Positions 8,082 to 14,762 of a stretch of DNA of 45,875 nt are shown here, one piece after another. Made by a program: the position numbers and the translations under genes. Numbering within the stretch: the stretch's first letter is position 1; every line of letters starts with the position of its first letter. The DNA lies in the IMG/VR virus record IMGVR_UViG_3300011258_000408, positions 1 through 45,875 of that record. One strand, written 5' to 3'. Below the pieces are notes generated by a model. That model saw nothing but the letters and a program-made list of their open reading frames with translations, did not search any database and had not been told where the DNA came from. Source of the stretch: a virus.

Positions 8082-10068
8082 TGTTTTGCATCCCTATGAT
8101 TTGTGCCATAACAGCTGCTTCTTCTGCGTTGTTTAAGATCTCATCTGGATCTAATTCAAGAGAGTAGGCAAGCTCGCTGATCAGCTTATCAATCTTAATG
8201 AAAGGAGCAACAGCAGGATTCTGAGCTGTCTGGAGGAACATAGTCAATCGTTGACTGCGTACTTCCTTCTGCATCAAGCTGTTAGTACCTGTAGCTTTAA
8301 CTTCTAAATCTCCTGTAATGTTAAGCTTTTCGTCAAGGAATTGCATATTCCATTGGAAGTAAGCTTCACCAAGAGGACGTAACAAGAAATCATCTAAGTT
8401 TTTAATAACCGTTTTAATGTTTAAAGATGCAGCACCAAGCAGCATTGACATACCAGATGCAGTACGAGTCATACTCTGTACGCCTGTCTGTCCATGAGAA
8501 TAGCTAGGGATACCTGTCTGCTCATCTGCAAGCTGCCTAAACTTATCAAACATCATCATGTTTTCTGTAGATGTGTTAGGAAACTTTAAACCATTTATAG
8601 CTTGACCCGGAACGCCTGCTTGCCTTCTAAATACTTTTCCGGGATAAATTTCCATGCTTTGACCGCCTACTAAAGCAGACTCATCTACGTCAAAGACTAG
8701 TGATCCTGACAACGCTAAATTGTCTATAGCCATGCGAGCATGACCATTCATTATCTTCTGAGAGTCATCCATGTTCTCTGCCACGCCGATGCCAAAGAAA
8801 CTGTAAGGATTCCTCTCATATGGAAATGCATGATAAGGAATGCGATAAGGTGTAAAAGGATTAATAACAGCGCGAAGAAGAAGGCCATTACAAATCCAAG
8901 CATTAATTTGAACTTCGTCAAGCTCATCAACATCATCAGATAGCTCCATGCCTACTTCACGAGCATATTCAGCGTCCATTACGCCCCAGTATTCAATAAC
9001 TTCAAATTGACCAGAACCGTAGTCCTCGCCTCTTTGGTCATCTTTTAGCTCATGCTCATAGTCATTAGGTTCGTAATTAGCCCCCATCTGTAATGCTAAT
9101 CGTATATTATCTTTATTGAAGTAAGGCATTCGGCACAAGCTGCGTACTTGTGACTTATTCATCTTGTGCCTGTGGAAGACGTACTCACACTCTTCCATGT
9201 TAGTTGCATTAGGATCTGGGAAGAAATCCCATACGCTCACAAATTCTATTCGAGGAACTCTAACTTCTTTTGGATTGTAGTTTCGCGTCCCATCTTCTTC
9301 TTGTTTCCAACTGTTTAAAGTTTTATTAAAGTTAAATGGCCCCTTAATAATACCAGTACCAAAAAGAGCTTGTTCAAATAAAGAATTACGAAGTTCACTA
9401 GATCCATGAGACTCTTCTATCTGATCATGGATTAACTTTTCCATCCTACGCGCTGCTTCTTGTGCAGGTTTAGTTTGGTAAATTCCGGGCTGTATAGTTG
9501 GGCCATTCTTAAGGTTATCCTTAAGAGCAGCATCCATATCTTCAAACTGCCCTTTATCTGAATAAGTGGCTCCTGCATTTAAGACATTGTCACCTGCGTA
9601 TCCTACATCATAGCGGCCACGCTGTTCCGCAGGCTCAGGAGCCGAAGGGGTAGTTTCAATTCCGGGTAAAGGAGTTGAAGTATCTAAATGTGCATATTCT
9701 GAAATACCTTCTGGTATTTTAGATTCTGATATTCCTATAGGAAGCTTGTTAGATCCAAAGACTACATCTACTAGCTGCCCAAAAGCAGCGAGAACTTTAG
9801 TCTTTGTAACCTTAACAAACACACGAGACTTTTCACTCTCACGAAATTTAGCATGTTTAGCATAAAGACCACGATAATTATGATAAGCATTAATCCAACG
9901 CGACTCATCGTAGTCACGCGCTTGCTTAGCAGAAGCATATCTATCGCTAACAAGTCCTACAAACTTATTGTTTAAAGACTCTTCTAGCTCTAGCTCAAGC
10001 CCTTCTTCACCTTCTACTTCATTAAAGTAAAGAGTATTAGCCCCAAGCTTGTTATCATCGCCCTGCAT
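7894..10068 (-). CDS. Portal protein
   Basis: A 724-residue portal, the dodecameric ring through which DNA enters the head. Evidence includes an N-terminal helical segment with SRWINAYHNYRGLYAKHAKF, a central core with FVSVWDFFPDPNATNMEECE (the 'D-F-F-P-D-P' strand typical of podovirus portals), and a C-terminal helical half with GQTGVQSMTRTASGMSMLLG. The last 60 residues are Gly/Pro/Thr-rich and overlap the next gene. It lies 14 bp past the terminase large subunit, the standard packaging order. Length is usual for marine podovirus portals. Confidence 0.9.
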   Translation of the reverse strand: MQGDDNKLGANTLYFNEVEGEEGLELELEESLNNKFVGLVSDRYASAKQARDYDESRWINAYHNYRGLYAKHAKFRESEKSRVFVKVTKTKVLAAFGQLVDVVFGSNKLPIGISESKIPEGISEYAHLDTSTPLPGIETTPSAPEPAEQRGRYDVGYAGDNVLNAGATYSDKGQFEDMDAALKDNLKNGPTIQPGIYQTKPAQEAARRMEKLIHDQIEESHGSSELRNSLFEQALFGTGIIKGPFNFNKTLNSWKQEEDGTRNYNPKEVRVPRIEFVSVWDFFPDPNATNMEECEYVFHRHKMNKSQVRSLCRMPYFNKDNIRLALQMGANYEPNDYEHELKDDQRGEDYGSGQFEVIEYWGVMDAEYAREVGMELSDDVDELDEVQINAWICNGLLLRAVINPFTPYRIPYHAFPYERNPYSFFGIGVAENMDDSQKIMNGHARMAIDNLALSGSLVFDVDESALVGGQSMEIYPGKVFRRQAGVPGQAINGLKFPNTSTENMMMFDKFRQLADEQTGIPSYSHGQTGVQSMTRTASGMSMLLGAASLNIKTVIKNLDDFLLRPLGEAYFQWNMQFLDEKLNITGDLEVKATGTNSLMQKEVRSQRLTMFLQTAQNPAVAPFIKIDKLISELAYSLELDPDEILNNAEEAAVMAQIIGMQNNGQATGAPPSPTGEQQGAMGGATGVPPEGQDLGVTGTGGGNIGTGSVPQSGESEFSSPDGAA

Positions 10069-10082
10069 AATCTTTTCCTGTG

Positions 10083-11759
10083 TTAATACCCGAACTCTGA
10101 ATCTATAGGTGTATAGGCTTGTTCCATCTGGAGCTGCCTCATACGCGCTAGTGGATCATTAATACGAGGTCTAGACATAATTAAATATCTTAACGCATCG
10201 TATGCGTGGTCTGAAGCATGAGTATCCACATCTTCAGGGTTCGACTTATCTAAAGGAATACTTTGAAGTTCGCGTATCAGGTTAGGGCAGGTATTAAATA
10301 TCTGTATTTTAGGCCTTCCGCTTTGCTGCAACTTTAAGTATTCGTGAACTTGTATTTTTCCGGGGATTCTAGCTTTATCAGCTCTTCTTAGTTTATGCCC
10401 CATCTTTAGTAATGCTTCGCCTACCGTAGGGCCAGTTGCGCCTGTTTTAGCCCACGCAGCCCCATCTAGTACGCCTGCAACTGCATAAGGGTCTTGTGCT
10501 TCCATTTCGGTTATCATGTAACCAAGATCAACACCTGTAAGACCTTTCTTATACAGCTCTCTATATATAATTAGTGTACCGTCTGTAGGGTCAACACAAC
10601 CCCAGATACAAGCACTTTCAGAGGCATAGCCGTAGTCTATCCCCTTAACTCTCTCCCAACCTATAGGGATCTCAAAAGGTACGATGGTATGTACCAATGG
10701 ATCAAACTCTGTAAAGGCTGCTCCCTCCGCTACATCCCAGTTGCCTTCAAGGAGCTGTCTCCTTTGTACATCTGGTAGTGCTTTGAGCATCTGTTCGTAA
10801 CGACCATCCTCAGAAAGATAGGGATTGTCATCGAGACGAGCAGGTATAAACTTTCTTGTTAGACCGTCATGACCTATAAAAGGTTCATTAGAAGGGTTAG
10901 GGTCTATATAACGCTTCTTTACCCAGTGTGCGCCTGTACCGCCCGGATTAGCTGTACAACGCATGTATGTTTCTATTTCTGAGTCTGTTGTACGCAGCCG
11001 TGAAGCTAAGTAGTTCCAAGCAAACTCCGTGGGGAGATGTGTAATCTCGTCAAAGCCTATCCAAGAATATGCTTGACCTTGGTAACGGTAGACATCTGCA
11101 TCTCGTTCCAAGAACCCAAATTCAATCTTTGCTCCGCTTGGGAAGTTCCAGAGCTTTTCTACTTCTTTGTATTTACACCCCGGAAATGCTTTAGGGTACA
11201 GCTCCCTGCTCTTGTCTATAATCTCTCGAAGCTCAGGCATTGACCTTCGTATGATTAAACCCCTGTGAGCCGCCCTATGAGCGTATCTGAGGGGATCTAT
11301 GAGCATAGCGTAGGACTTACCCCCCCCTGCTGCTCCACCGTACAGTACGTCCGTCTCAGGGGCTGCTAGGAAGTCTGTCTGTGGGCCTGCGTTCGGCTTG
11401 AAGATAACATTGTCTTTAGCTTCGTCTCGGAGAGACTTTGGTACTAAATCTAGTATATCTTCTGTTATTAACTTGCTTGTATTGTCTTTGTCTAGCTTTG
11501 CTAAGGTTTCTTTAGATGCTTTAACCTTAATACGCTCTGAAGCTAGCTGAGACTTTAGCTTGTCTGTTTTCTTCTGCTTTTCTCTGACTGCTCTTTTAGC
11601 AGCCATTTTAGCTTTAGTCTCTGAGTGGAAGCTGTAACTCCTACTCTTAGATCCTTTCGGCCTGCCAGTTACTTTTTTAGGCGTTCCATCCTTCTTTAGA
11701 ATGAACTCGCCTTTATCGTCTTTTAAGTAACTATCTGGATTCTCTTCCCAATCTGTCAT
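10083..11759 (-). CDS. terL: Terminase large subunit
   Basis: The packaging motor: an ATPase that drives DNA into the head plus a nuclease that cuts it. The Walker A motif GGAAGGGKS is at residues 141-149, and the Walker B WIGFDEIT has D237/E238. The C-terminal RNase H-like nuclease shows acidic residues in GIDYGYAS (D375), GVLDGAAW (D432) and SDHAYDALRYL. The first 110 residues are an unusually basic extension with GRPKGSKSR, resembling an AT-hook, followed by a long charged helix; this may help DNA binding. Its start overlaps the preceding small gene by 29 bp. Length is 558 residues, within the family range despite the extension. Confidence 0.95.
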   Translation of the reverse strand: MTDWEENPDSYLKDDKGEFILKKDGTPKKVTGRPKGSKSRSYSFHSETKAKMAAKRAVREKQKKTDKLKSQLASERIKVKASKETLAKLDKDNTSKLITEDILDLVPKSLRDEAKDNVIFKPNAGPQTDFLAAPETDVLYGGAAGGGKSYAMLIDPLRYAHRAAHRGLIIRRSMPELREIIDKSRELYPKAFPGCKYKEVEKLWNFPSGAKIEFGFLERDADVYRYQGQAYSWIGFDEITHLPTEFAWNYLASRLRTTDSEIETYMRCTANPGGTGAHWVKKRYIDPNPSNEPFIGHDGLTRKFIPARLDDNPYLSEDGRYEQMLKALPDVQRRQLLEGNWDVAEGAAFTEFDPLVHTIVPFEIPIGWERVKGIDYGYASESACIWGCVDPTDGTLIIYRELYKKGLTGVDLGYMITEMEAQDPYAVAGVLDGAAWAKTGATGPTVGEALLKMGHKLRRADKARIPGKIQVHEYLKLQQSGRPKIQIFNTCPNLIRELQSIPLDKSNPEDVDTHASDHAYDALRYLIMSRPRINDPLARMRQLQMEQAYTPIDSEFGY

Positions 11760-11973
11760 CTTTGTCTATTATCTTCTTTAAACCAACATGGCTGATAGGA
11801 CGGCCTGTAGAATGATAAAGCCAATCTGCTGCATCCCTTAAGGATAAGCTTTTAGTTTTAACAAGAGTCTTTATATGTTCTAACTCTTCTAGCTCTTCGG
11901 GTACAGCTTCTAGGTACTTGGGGTCTTTGGAGAGTTTAAATCCAAAAGGGATCGTGCTACTGGTTCGCTTCAT
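11731..11973 (-). CDS. Small helix-turn-helix-like protein between terminase subunits
   Basis: An 80-residue protein. Its C-terminal half, LSLRDAADWLYHSTGRPISH followed by VGLKKII, has the spacing of a helix-turn-helix of the kind found in resolvase-type or small terminase proteins. It overlaps the small terminase gene by 17 bp and the large terminase gene by 29 bp, so the three are translationally linked. It may assist DNA recognition in packaging or regulate the late operon. Neither role is shown by the sequence alone. Confidence 0.65.
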   Translation of the reverse strand: MKRTSSTIPFGFKLSKDPKYLEAVPEELEELEHIKTLVKTKSLSLRDAADWLYHSTGRPISHVGLKKIIDKDDRLGRESR

Positions 11974-12337
11974 ATGTAGCCTTAGCGGGAATAATGAATA
12001 ACCCTGCGCTTACATTTGCATTAACATCTAGTTTTTCTTGTTTTCCTAGTCCTGTGCGGTCTAGGATCGTTTGAGCAGCTTGTAGTCTGAGATTAGCTTG
12101 GGGGATAGGTACATCTGAGTGCATCACTTCCACTAGCTTCATTGCAGCTTGCGGTGCGGATTGAGCTAATATGTTAGAGGCTAAATCGATTATTTCATGT
12201 TTGAGAGATTTGACAACTTGCCAATGACTATTATTAGCGTACCCTGCCAGTTCCGCAGCTTTCTTAGGATCACCTCCAGTTTCTACTAGTGCATCTAAAA
12301 AGCTTTGTTGTTTAACTGTTAGTTCTTTGTTATTCAT
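11957..12337 (-). CDS. terS: Terminase small subunit
   Basis: A 126-residue DNA-recognition subunit. The N-terminus reads LTVKQQSFLDALVETGGDPK then KAAELAGYAN, a helix-turn-helix typical of small terminases, followed by a helical oligomerisation region (AAMKLVEVMHSDVPIPQANL) and a flexible tail. It is the first gene of the leftward late arm. The -10 box of a perfect promoter ends only seven bases before its ATG, so the predicted transcript begins at or within a base or two of the start codon. No ribosome binding site can lie in so short a leader. Confidence 0.85.
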   Translation of the reverse strand: MNNKELTVKQQSFLDALVETGGDPKKAAELAGYANNSHWQVVKSLKHEIIDLASNILAQSAPQAAMKLVEVMHSDVPIPQANLRLQAAQTILDRTGLGKQEKLDVNANVSAGLFIIPAKATYEANQ

Positions 12338-12344
12338 GTTAGGT

Positions 12345-12373
12345 ATTATACAGTCTAATTAACAATTTGTCAA
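12345..12373 (-). promoter_or_regulatory. Perfect sigma-70 promoter for the leftward late arm
   Basis: On the minus strand, TTGACA (12373-12368), a 17 bp spacer and TATAAT (12350-12345) match the consensus in all 12 positions. The spacer ends in GACTG, as in the rightward promoter. The predicted start point is near 12338-12337, at the ATG of the terminase small subunit. Confidence 0.88.
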
Positions 12374-12397
12374 GTTATATTTGAAACTAATTAATAC

Positions 12398-12426
12398 TTG
12401 ACAAAATGGTGTTTCGACTGTATAAT
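12398..12426 (+). promoter_or_regulatory. Perfect sigma-70 promoter for the rightward early arm
   Basis: TTGACA (12398-12403), 17 bp, TATAAT (12421-12426): a full consensus match. The predicted start is near 12433, about 1 kb before the first plus-strand gene. The two divergent promoters have their -35 boxes 24 bp apart and share ACTTGACAAA and GACTGTATAATA, so one regulator could act on both. Confidence 0.88.
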
Positions 12427-12465
12427 AGCTTTGTAGCCCACCGGGTCACATATAGATATACAGTG

Positions 12466-12482
12466 AAAGGAGTATCTCCTTT
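12466..12482 (+). other. Small hairpin near the early transcript 5' end
   Basis: AAAGGAG-TAT-CTCCTTT is a perfect 7 bp inverted repeat with a 3-base loop, about 35 bases past the predicted start of the rightward transcript. It contains an AGGAG ribosome-site sequence in the stem but no start codon follows. It may cap and stabilise the transcript. Confidence 0.5.
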
Positions 12483-12524
12483 ATAGATTGTATTAGGTCT
12501 TTATAGATCCCCCCATTTCTTTTA

Positions 12525-12598
12525 AGTCTTTAAAGCACCCGCCCAAAGTACTTAACAGGCTTTAGAGTCTTTAGAGTTCCCGCCCTAACTGCTTAACA
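12525..12598. repeat. Imperfect direct repeat, two 33 bp copies
   Basis: Copies at 12525-12557 and 12566-12598 share AGTCTTTA, CCCGCCC and CTTAACA in the same order, a period of 41 bp. Both begin with the AGTCT element that recurs in the hairpin cluster downstream. A binding-site pair is one reading. Confidence 0.55.
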
Positions 12599-12627
12599 CT
12601 CCAAAACCTCCCAAAATGTATATGATT

Positions 12628-12673
12628 TAGTATATATACTAGGGGGGGTGGGGTGGCCTCCTGCCCCGTCCCC
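12628..12673. repeat. AT palindrome followed by a G-tract/C-tract hairpin
   Basis: TAGTATATATACTA (12628-12641) is a perfect 14 bp palindrome. Directly after it comes GGGGGGGTGGGGTGG, then CCCCGTCCCC about 10 bases later, able to pair as a GC-rich stem. An easily melted AT block beside a strong stem is compatible with an origin unwinding element, but no known initiator site is visible. Confidence 0.45.
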
Positions 12674-12955
12674 TAAGTCTCTAAAGACTTAGAAGTCTAC
12701 CAAGCCTCGTGAGCCTCAGCTTCGCTGAGAAGTTTAAGAGATCTATAAAGTCTTAGGAACTTTATAGATCTCTTAAGCTGTCGAGAATCCTCAGGTCTAG
12801 TTTACAACTAGACTTTAAAGATTTTAGAGTCTCTAGAATAAATTCTAGAGTCTAGGAAGTCTTAAAATTCATAAGCTTATGGAGTTAATTGCCCTAACAT
12901 AAAGTCTCTAAAGACTTTATAATTCTCCCCAGTATTTAGTCTTGAGAGACTAAAT
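12673..12955 (+). repeat. Cluster of at least seven inverted repeats
   Basis: Perfect inverted repeats lie at 12673-12692 (8 bp stem, loop CTAA), 12715-12729 (6 bp, loop TTC), 12734-12776 (18 bp, loop CTTAGGA), 12795-12813 (8 bp, loop TAC), 12831-12850 (9 bp, loop AA), 12899-12920 (9 bp, loop CTAA) and 12934-12955 (9 bp, loop TGAG). Several are built on AGTCT/AGACT arms. All would be in the leader of the transcript from the promoter at 12398-12426. No open frame runs through them, so coding is unlikely; a structured RNA or protein-binding array fits better. Confidence 0.75.
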
Positions 12956-13001
12956 TAAACTCCTGCTGCAAATCCCGCCAAAAATCCTCATGTATGCGCC
13001 C

Positions 13002-13378
13002 TTTCACAACCGCATAATGCTCAGGGAAAGCGCTTGACAACAAAAACCGATTGCCTCACGCAGTGTTTCACAACCGCATAATGCGCAGGGAAACGACTTG
13101 ACCTCGGTAGCTAGATGTTCTACTCGCGTTGTTTCACAACCGCATAATGCGTAGGGAAACGACTTGACCTCCTCAGCCAAATGTTCTACTCGCGTTGTTT
13201 CACAACCGCATAATGCGTAGGGAAACGACTTGACCTTTCAGCTCAGAATTGTTAGACGCAGTGTTTCACAACCGCATAATGCGCAGGGAAACGAGTTGAC
13301 CAAAGCTTTCCGGTTCGGTTAGTCAGGCTTGTATGTACGCTCTTTCACAACCGCATAATGCAAGGGAAAGCAGTTGAC
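13002..13378 (+). repeat. Six-copy 36-37 bp repeat array (iteron-like)
   Basis: Copies start at 13002, 13066, 13132, 13198, 13264 and 13343, with spacing of 64, 66, 66, 66 and 79 bp. Each begins TTTCACAACCGCATAATGC, continues with AGGGAAA, and ends in TTGAC. The four middle copies contain the perfect palindrome CGCATAATGCG. When TG or TTG precedes the repeat, GTTGT-TTC-ACAAC forms a second small palindrome. All copies point the same way, toward the early genes. Regular spacing and orientation suggest binding sites for one protein, either for replication initiation or for control of early transcription. Confidence 0.85.
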
Positions 13379-13403
13379 GGAAAATTGCTGCCATGCCTTT
13401 AAT
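13374..13403 (+). promoter_or_regulatory. Candidate promoter formed by the last repeat copy
   Basis: The TTGAC that ends repeat six gives TTGACG (13374-13379), then 18 bp and TTTAAT (13398-13403): five of six matches in each box. The predicted start near 13410 is 50 bases before the first early gene. Copies one to five have the same -35-like end but no good -10 at 16-18 bp. Confidence 0.55.
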
Positions 13404-13459
13404 GGAATCGTCGTCAAAACGGCGGCATCAAAAATCCATCACAACACAAGGTACATAAC

Positions 13460-14014
13460 ATGACTACATATACAAACATCCCTGCAAACCAAACAGCAAC
13501 TTCAAAGCAAGTCTACGCTGTAGCTAGCAAGTTTACAGCTTTGTACATAGACACAAACAAGCTTGACCGCAAGAAGACTTGGAAAATTGTGAGCAGCAGA
13601 GTTTACGCTGTTCTTATGAATCACAAGGATGTGATCACTCACAAGGATATTCAGCAGCTTTTTGCTCTCGAATCCATGCCACAGTTTATAACTGATAACA
13701 TGAAAACGGAAGGCTTAACAGACACTCCCAAGCCAGTTAAAACTAAGACTGCACCCAAGCCTAAGGCAGCTAAAACAAAGACTGCCCCTAAGCAGATACA
13801 CTCAAGGTTTGCTGCTAAGCTCAACGCCGAGGCAGTTAAAACCAAAGTCGCCAAGCCAGTTAAAACTAAACCCGCCCCTAAGAAATCAGTTAAGACAGAT
13901 GATGGCATGGATGCTCGAATGACCTTCGTTGAGCAAAACGGAGTTATCATGATGGAAAAGATAGAATCCATTGAGTCCGGCCTTGCTGCAATCCTCCTCG
14001 CAGTTAAAGGTTAA
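13460..14014 (+). CDS. Early protein with histone H1-like basic segment (184 aa)
   Basis: First gene of the rightward arm. Residues 1-85 look like a compact helical domain (SKQVYAVASKFTALYIDTNK). Residues 90-147 are an H1-like tail rich in Lys, Pro, Ala and Thr, with repeats such as KPVKTKTAPK and KAAKTKTAPK. The last 35 residues form another helix ending in AAILLAVKG. Basic tails of this sort bind DNA without strong sequence preference. It sits next to the repeat array and may act there, or it may coat or alter host DNA early in infection. A terminator follows within 10 bp, so it may be expressed as its own unit. No known family is assigned. Confidence 0.75.
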   Translation: MTTYTNIPANQTATSKQVYAVASKFTALYIDTNKLDRKKTWKIVSSRVYAVLMNHKDVITHKDIQQLFALESMPQFITDNMKTEGLTDTPKPVKTKTAPKPKAAKTKTAPKQIHSRFAAKLNAEAVKTKVAKPVKTKPAPKKSVKTDDGMDARMTFVEQNGVIMMEKIESIESGLAAILLAVKG

Positions 14015-14023
14015 TAATTAAAT

Positions 14024-14041
14024 AGCCCCTTCGGGGGCTTT
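14024..14041 (+). terminator. Intrinsic terminator with TTCG loop
   Basis: AGCCCC-TTCG-GGGGCT followed by TT. It comes just after the first early gene. The same sequence recurs at 14734-14751. Confidence 0.72.
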
Positions 14042-14056
14042 CCCAAGGAGTTTATT

Positions 14057-14272
14057 ATGTTAAATTTTAAAATTAGAAGAGACAGTAAAACTATATGGTT
14101 AGACAACTCTACAGCTGACACCGAATCTAAAGTATCAGCTGTAAAGATCTTTCAGATTGAAAAGAATTCTATAGTTCATACTGTCCATAATCATGGGGCA
14201 TACAGCAGGACTAAACTTACTTTTAAACTTAAGACAGGTGAAGAGCAGGAAGTTATCTTATTTGAAAACTAA
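14057..14272 (+). CDS. Hypothetical early protein (71 aa)
   Basis: A 71-residue protein (MLNFKIRRDSKTIWLDNSTA) with alternating hydrophobic and polar residues, suggesting a small beta-rich fold; it ends KTGEEQEVILFEN. AAGGAG lies at a good distance before the ATG. It sits between two terminator-like or hairpin structures and may be separately controlled. No family recognised. Its place right after the leader fits a host-takeover role, but nothing in the sequence shows one. Confidence 0.65.
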   Translation: MLNFKIRRDSKTIWLDNSTADTESKVSAVKIFQIEKNSIVHTVHNHGAYSRTKLTFKLKTGEEQEVILFEN

Positions 14273-14281
14273 ATAATTAAA

Positions 14282-14326
14282 AGATCTTAATAGACCTTGA
14301 ACATAGTGAAAGGTCTATAAAGATCT
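14282..14326 (+). repeat. Long intergenic hairpin (17 bp arms)
   Basis: AGATCTTAATAGACCTT (14282-14298) and AAGGTCTATAAAGATCT (14310-14326) pair with one mismatch around an 11-base loop. It resembles the hairpins at 12734-12776 and 15648-15684 (shared CTATAAAG). There is no T-run after it, so it is more likely a processing or stability element than a terminator. Confidence 0.65.
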
Positions 14327-14376
14327 AAAAGACCGCCGAAGACCGACCGACCAACCTAACCGAAAAGGAAATTACC

Positions 14377-14724
14377 ATGACTAAAGAATTAGAAATTTTA
14401 ACTGAAGCTCTTGTTGATGCTGATGCTGCTGCCCTTGAAGCAGCTTGTACTCCAATGTATTTAACTGATGGTACTACCAGTTATACAGTTAACGATGGGG
14501 TCTGTGGTTTCGCTTGGGTTAATATCAGACCTGCTAGAGGTAAGTTTGTACAGCTTCTTAAAGACTCTAAGATTGGCAGCACCGACAGTTATTATGGTGG
14601 CTATACAGTTTGGAGTAGAGCTAATACTCAATCTCTTACAAGGAATGAGGAGTGGGCTAGGGCATTTGCTAGAGTATTAAACTTAAATGGTATCAAGGCT
14701 ACTGCCGCCTCACGAATAGACTAA
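14377..14724 (+). CDS. Hypothetical early protein (115 aa)
   Basis: A 115-residue protein with an acidic N-terminus (EALVDADAAALEAA) and a conserved-looking centre, VCGFAWVNIRPARGKFVQLL, followed by YYGGYTVW and a C-terminal AFARVLNLNGIKATAASRID. Comparable small proteins with 'GFAWV' and a terminal 'SRID/SRLD' occur in other phages, with no known function that I can state. A good AAGGA ribosome site precedes the ATG and a terminator follows the stop. Confidence 0.7.
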   Translation: MTKELEILTEALVDADAAALEAACTPMYLTDGTTSYTVNDGVCGFAWVNIRPARGKFVQLLKDSKIGSTDSYYGGYTVWSRANTQSLTRNEEWARAFARVLNLNGIKATAASRID

Positions 14725-14733
14725 ATTAATTAT

Positions 14734-14751
14734 AGCCCCTTCGGGGGCTTT
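14734..14751 (+). terminator. Intrinsic terminator with TTCG loop (second copy)
   Basis: AGCCCC-TTCG-GGGGCT followed by TT, the same as the copy at 14024-14041. Together they bracket the first three early genes and would reduce transcription into the small-gene cluster. Confidence 0.72.
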
Positions 14752-14762
14752 GGAGAACTAAA

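Larger units (their letters stand above)
12338..13459. other. Gene-free control region between divergent arms
   Basis: About 1.1 kb without a convincing coding frame on either strand. It holds two divergent consensus promoters, an imperfect direct repeat, an AT palindrome next to a G-tract, at least seven inverted repeats clustered at 12673-12955, and a six-copy repeat array at 13002-13378. It separates the two transcription arms, which is where replication origins and early control sites lie in many small phages. Each element is entered separately below. Confidence 0.8.

Noticed and set aside
13002-13378. CRISPR array (37 bp repeats with about 28 bp spacers)
   Set aside because: The sequences between repeats are not unique: two share ATGTTCTACTCGCGTTG and others share ACGCAGTG. 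Spacing is phased, the repeats carry a promoter-like end, and no cas genes are present other than a Cas4-like replication nuclease.
13651-13971. Minus-strand 106-residue frame opposite the H1-like gene
   Set aside because: It mirrors the Lys/Ala/Thr repeats of the real gene; the plus-strand frame has the promoter, ribosome site and terminator.
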